NCBI GenBank assembly: GCA_947624455.1
Contig: CANQKL010000064.1
Coordinates: 1-8,674, forward strand
Direction: 5' to 3'
DNA: 8,674 nucleotides
Origin: an uncultured Clostridia bacterium
GTDB taxonomy: Bacteria > Bacillota > Clostridia > UMGS1883
The notes under the pieces were generated by a model, which was not told the origin of the DNA, searched no databases, and saw nothing but the letters and a program-made list of their open reading frames with translations. Positions 5,977-8,674 of this stretch are shown here, one piece after another. Position numbers and translations under genes: made by a program. How positions within the stretch are numbered: position 1 is the first letter of the stretch; each line of letters opens with the position of its first letter.

Positions 5977-6742
5977 GCTCGAAAACATATACAAGACCTA
6001 CAATCCCGGCCTCATCAACGAGACTAAGGTGCTTGAGGATTTCAGCCTGACCGTTCCCAAGGGCCAGTTCGTCACGGTTATCGGCAGCAACGGCAGCGGC
6101 AAAACCACCATCCTGAACCTTATTTGCGGCACTATTTTCCCCAACCGGGGAAAGATCTACCTGGGCGGCAAGGATATAACCGCCATGACGGAATACCGCA
6201 GGGCCAAGCATATTGGCCGGGTGTTCCAGGACACCCAAAAAGGTACGTCTCCCAACATGACCATACTGGAAAACCTTTCCCTTGCCGACAATAAGGGAAG
6301 GTTTTACGGCCTGACCCCCGGCGTCAACCGCAAGCGTACCAACTACTACAAAGAGCTGCTGGCCCCATTGGGGCTGGGGCTTGAGGACAAGATGAACGTG
6401 CTGGCCGGCTCTCTCAGCGGCGGTCAGAGGCAGGTGCTTGCCATGGTGATGTGTACGATGGCGGACATCGACCTGCTCATCCTCGACGAGCATACCGCAG
6501 CCCTTGACCCCAAGACCAGCGAACTCATAATCGAGCTGACCAACAAGATCGTCCGGGAAAAGGGCATCACCACCCTTATGGTGACCCACAATCTCCGCCA
6601 CGCCGTATCCTATGGCGACCGGCTCATAATGTTCCACAGGGGAGCCGCGGAAATGGATCTCTCCGGCGAAGCCCGGGCGAACGTGGATGTGGACGACCTG
6701 CTCGACCGGTTCAACCATATCAGCATCGAGAGCGGGAATTGA
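5969..6742 (+). CDS. ABC transporter ATP-binding protein, TrpZ-like
   Basis: This 257-residue cytoplasmic ATPase powers the importer encoded by the two genes before it. All nucleotide-binding motifs are intact: Walker A GSNGSGKTT (39-47), Q-loop Gln87 in RVFQDTQKG, signature LSGGQRQ (149-155), Walker B LLILDE (169-174) followed by HTAALD, and switch His207 in MVTHN. The stretch VFQDTQKGTSPNMTILENLSLA (85-106) is characteristic of the ATPases accompanying PF04392 binding proteins. The ATG at 5969 lies inside the last codons of the permease gene (8-base overlap) and is preceded by AAGGGGGT and AAGGAAG. No terminator follows at once; a hairpin lies about 100 bases downstream. Confidence 0.94.
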   Translation: MLKLENIYKTYNPGLINETKVLEDFSLTVPKGQFVTVIGSNGSGKTTILNLICGTIFPNRGKIYLGGKDITAMTEYRRAKHIGRVFQDTQKGTSPNMTILENLSLADNKGRFYGLTPGVNRKRTNYYKELLAPLGLGLEDKMNVLAGSLSGGQRQVLAMVMCTMADIDLLILDEHTAALDPKTSELIIELTNKIVREKGITTLMVTHNLRHAVSYGDRLIMFHRGAAEMDLSGEARANVDVDDLLDRFNHISIESGN

Positions 6743-6994
6743 CCTCCCGAGAGTGGCATAAATAAAAAAATTCGCCCTTTGATGGCATGACATTAGGCAG
6801 TATGATCAATAATTTTATGGCGGACTGTCAAAGCGGGACTACAAAAGGAGTATCAGTCCAGAGCGATACTCTCTTTTGTCGTTCTTTTAGGCGAAGAGAT
6901 CACAGGTTTATGCTCGGAGCGAGGGCCTTACCCCGCTCATGGACGCTATATGTGTAATATAAATTAGATATAAATTTTTGAAAGGACGGGTATT
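6743..6994. other. Intergenic region between the ABC operon and the S8 protease gene
   Basis: This 252-base gap is AT-rich at both ends. It holds the terminator-like hairpin at 6841-6879 and a second hairpin at 6917-6938, with GAGCG and GGG pairing to CCC and CGCTC around CCTTA and one bulged A. I see no convincing promoter with both boxes for the protease gene, and no tRNA. A 46-codon frame (6817-6957) lacks a ribosome binding site and runs through the hairpins, so I do not call it. Confidence 0.6.
6841..6890 (+). terminator. Probable terminator of the ABC operon
   Basis: ACAAAAGGAGTATC (6841-6854) pairs with GATACTC and CTTTTGT (6865-6879), a 14-base-pair stem with one bulged T and a 10-base loop. 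A T-rich but interrupted tail, CGTTCTTTT, follows. The tail is weaker than that at 5041-5054, so termination is likely but less certain. Confidence 0.55.
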
Positions 6995-8674
6995 ATGACT
7001 AAAAGAATGATTTCGGCCCTGTTGGCGGCGCTGCTGCTTTTCTGTGCGGCGGACATAACGGCGACGGCGGACGACGAGAAAGTGACTCTTATAGTCGAGA
7101 CCGAGGGCGCTCCGCTTCTCGGAACCAAAGAAGCCGCGTTAATGGGCGCGTCCGAGTTCTTGAAAACCGATGAGGCGAAGGAGGCCGAGGCGAGGCTTTT
7201 AAGCGCGCAGGCCAAGGTGAAGTCGTCCGTCAAAAGGCGCACGGGAGCTGACCCCGGCAACGGCTTTACCTACACAAGCGTTTTCAACGGATTTTCGATG
7301 AAAGCCCGCGAGAGCGACATAGAAAAAATAAAGTCGATAAGCGGCGTCAAAAACGTGTATATATCCGATACGGTCGAGGTTCCGGAGCCGCCCGCGTCAG
7401 ACGGAGACGCTCAGCCCAGTTTCGGCGCGGAAATGATGAACGCGCAGGCCATGTATGACAAGGGCTACAACGGCAACGGACAAGCCGTGGCTGTCATAGA
7501 CACGGGCTTCGACGTAGTTCACGAATTTTTCTCCTCGACCGTGGAAAATCCAAGATTGGACAAAAGCTACATAAGGGATCTTGTCGGAAAAAACGAGCTT
7601 AACGTGCAGGTCGAACCAAATCAAGTTTACAGAAGCGCGAAGGTCCCGTTCGCATACGATTACGGCGAAAATGACGCGGACGTGTATTTCGCCCCGGAGA
7701 CGCACGGCACTCACGTTGCGGGCATAGCGGCGGGCAAAAACGGCGTGTTTGAGGGAATGACATTCTCCGGCGCGGCGCCCGAGGCTCAGCTTGTTTTGAT
7801 GAAGGTGACCGACTCGAACGGCGCTATGGATTTTTCCGTGATTCTCGCCGCGATGGATGACGCGTCGAAAATGGATGTGTGCGCGGTCAATTTAAGCTTA
7901 GGCGGCACGGCGGCGGAGTCCCCGGCGAACATAATTGCCTGCGAAAATCTGAGGAACGCGGGGATAGCGGTTATATGCGCCGCGGGAAACTATGACAGAT
8001 ATGCCGAGACCGCCGAAAATCCCGATTACAGTTACCCCGGATATCCCGCAGTCTGTTCCGCGGCGACCTCGGTCGCGTCATGCGACTCGGACAAGAGATG
8101 GCTTTTCGGCGGCGGGATAACGCTCTCGGACGGCGAAAAATTTGTCGTTGATATGGCTGTGTTCAACGATGTGTTTTTCAAAAAATTCTCGGATAAATTT
8201 TATGATTATGTTTATGTGGGAAGTGAAATAAACCCGCCCGAGGATGTTGTGCGAGGAAAAATCGTTGTTGTCGATAAAAACAGCGGAATAAGAAGTTCTT
8301 ATCTTCGCAGACGCGGCGCTCTGGGAATTATTGTTGTGGAAAATACAGAGGCCGACGGCATACTGAATACTGTGAGCGATGAAATACCCGGGCTGACGGT
8401 GCGCAGATCATACGGCGAAAAGCTTATAAACGCCGAAGATAAGCGGCTTAAAACCGACGCGGAAATATACGCGGTCTACAGGGAATTTCCCGACGCGGGC
8501 ATATCCTATTTCAGCAACTGGTCGACCGGCTCAGACCTTGAACTCAAGCCCGAAATCACGGCGGCGGGCGGAGAAATTCTGTCCTCGGTGAACGACGATC
8601 GGTACGAAAACATCAGCGGCACGTCCATGGCGGCTCCGCAGATCACGGGCGCGATGGCGCTCATGAGCGATTTT
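6995..8674 (+). CDS. Secreted subtilisin-family (S8) serine protease with PA-like insert, 3' end cut by the window
   Basis: 560 codons are visible without a stop. Seen in order: a signal peptide (about 1-25, hydrophobic LLAALLLFCAA, ending TATA); a propeptide/inhibitor I9-like region (about 29-127, with TSVFNGFSMKA and the SGVKNVYISDTVEVP ending); the catalytic domain with Asp169 in AVIDTGFD, His237 in ETHGTHVAGIAAG, oxyanion Asn332 in AAGN and Ser544 in GTSMAAP; and an inserted segment (about 375-495) whose GKIVVVDKNS...RRRGALGIIVVEN core looks like a PA domain. This layout is that of lactocepin/C5a-peptidase-like cell-envelope proteases, which degrade extracellular proteins and usually carry Fn3-like and anchoring regions after the catalytic domain; those would lie beyond the window. 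AAGGA (6982-6986) supports the ATG. Codon choice differs from the ABC operon. Confidence 0.93.
   Translation, partial: MTKRMISALLAALLLFCAADITATADDEKVTLIVETEGAPLLGTKEAALMGASEFLKTDEAKEAEARLLSAQAKVKSSVKRRTGADPGNGFTYTSVFNGFSMKARESDIEKIKSISGVKNVYISDTVEVPEPPASDGDAQPSFGAEMMNAQAMYDKGYNGNGQAVAVIDTGFDVVHEFFSSTVENPRLDKSYIRDLVGKNELNVQVEPNQVYRSAKVPFAYDYGENDADVYFAPETHGTHVAGIAAGKNGVFEGMTFSGAAPEAQLVLMKVTDSNGAMDFSVILAAMDDASKMDVCAVNLSLGGTAAESPANIIACENLRNAGIAVICAAGNYDRYAETAENPDYSYPGYPAVCSAATSVASCDSDKRWLFGGGITLSDGEKFVVDMAVFNDVFFKKFSDKFYDYVYVGSEINPPEDVVRGKIVVVDKNSGIRSSYLRRRGALGIIVVENTEADGILNTVSDEIPGLTVRRSYGEKLINAEDKRLKTDAEIYAVYREFPDAGISYFSNWSTGSDLELKPEITAAGGEILSSVNDDRYENISGTSMAAPQITGAMALMSDF

Noticed and set aside
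5960..6793. Minus-strand 277-codon frame opposite the ATPase
   Set aside because: Antisense shadow of a gene with all ABC motifs intact.
6817..6957. 46-codon plus-strand frame in the gap before the protease gene
   Set aside because: No ribosome binding site, and it reads through both arms of two hairpins; likely chance.

Overview
The window looks like a chromosomal segment of an anaerobic Firmicute of the class Clostridia with a moderately GC-rich genome. The pointers are strong AGGAGG-type ribosome binding sites, an AT-rich intergenic region against GC-rich genes, a Gram-positive-style lipoprotein ABC importer, a DUF554 membrane protein, and a TM1266-type ACT-domain protein of the kind found in hydrogenase-bearing anaerobes. 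This placement is inferred from gene content and style, not from a search.

Left part (1-3645), all on the minus strand and read right to left: a DUF554 integral membrane protein (3645-2917), malQ 4-alpha-glucanotransferase (2857-1352), a small TM1266-family regulator (1270-1016), and the N-terminal 305 residues of an HlyD/MacA-type efflux adaptor (916 to beyond the left edge). Gaps of 59, 81 and 99 bases allow cotranscription, but the AT-rich gap before the adaptor has its own promoter-like and operator-like sequences.

Middle (3646-6742): a 301-base divergent intergenic region holds a near-consensus minus-strand promoter with a structured, GC-rich leader in front of the DUF554 gene. It also holds A/T tracts and a 16-base tandem duplication carrying two -10 elements in front of the plus-strand operon. 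That operon encodes a lipoprotein substrate-binding protein (3947-4999), a permease (5071-5976) and an ATPase (5969-6742) of the TrpXYZ-like family (PF04392 binding protein with its partners). A textbook hairpin-plus-T-tract sits between the binding-protein gene and the permease gene, which would give high binding-protein output and lower permease/ATPase output. Permease and ATPase genes overlap by 8 bases.

Right part (6743-8674): a 252-base gap with two hairpins is followed by a secreted subtilisin-family (S8) protease with a propeptide-like N-terminal region, an intact Asp/His/Ser triad and an inserted PA-like domain, cut by the right edge. Its codon use differs visibly from the ABC operon.

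Most of the window is ordinary. The items most worth a second look are the DUF554 leader with mutually exclusive pairings next to the start codon, the duplicated promoter element, the hydrogenase-type regulator placed beside malQ, and the perfect seven-fold heptad repeat in the adaptor's helical hairpin.
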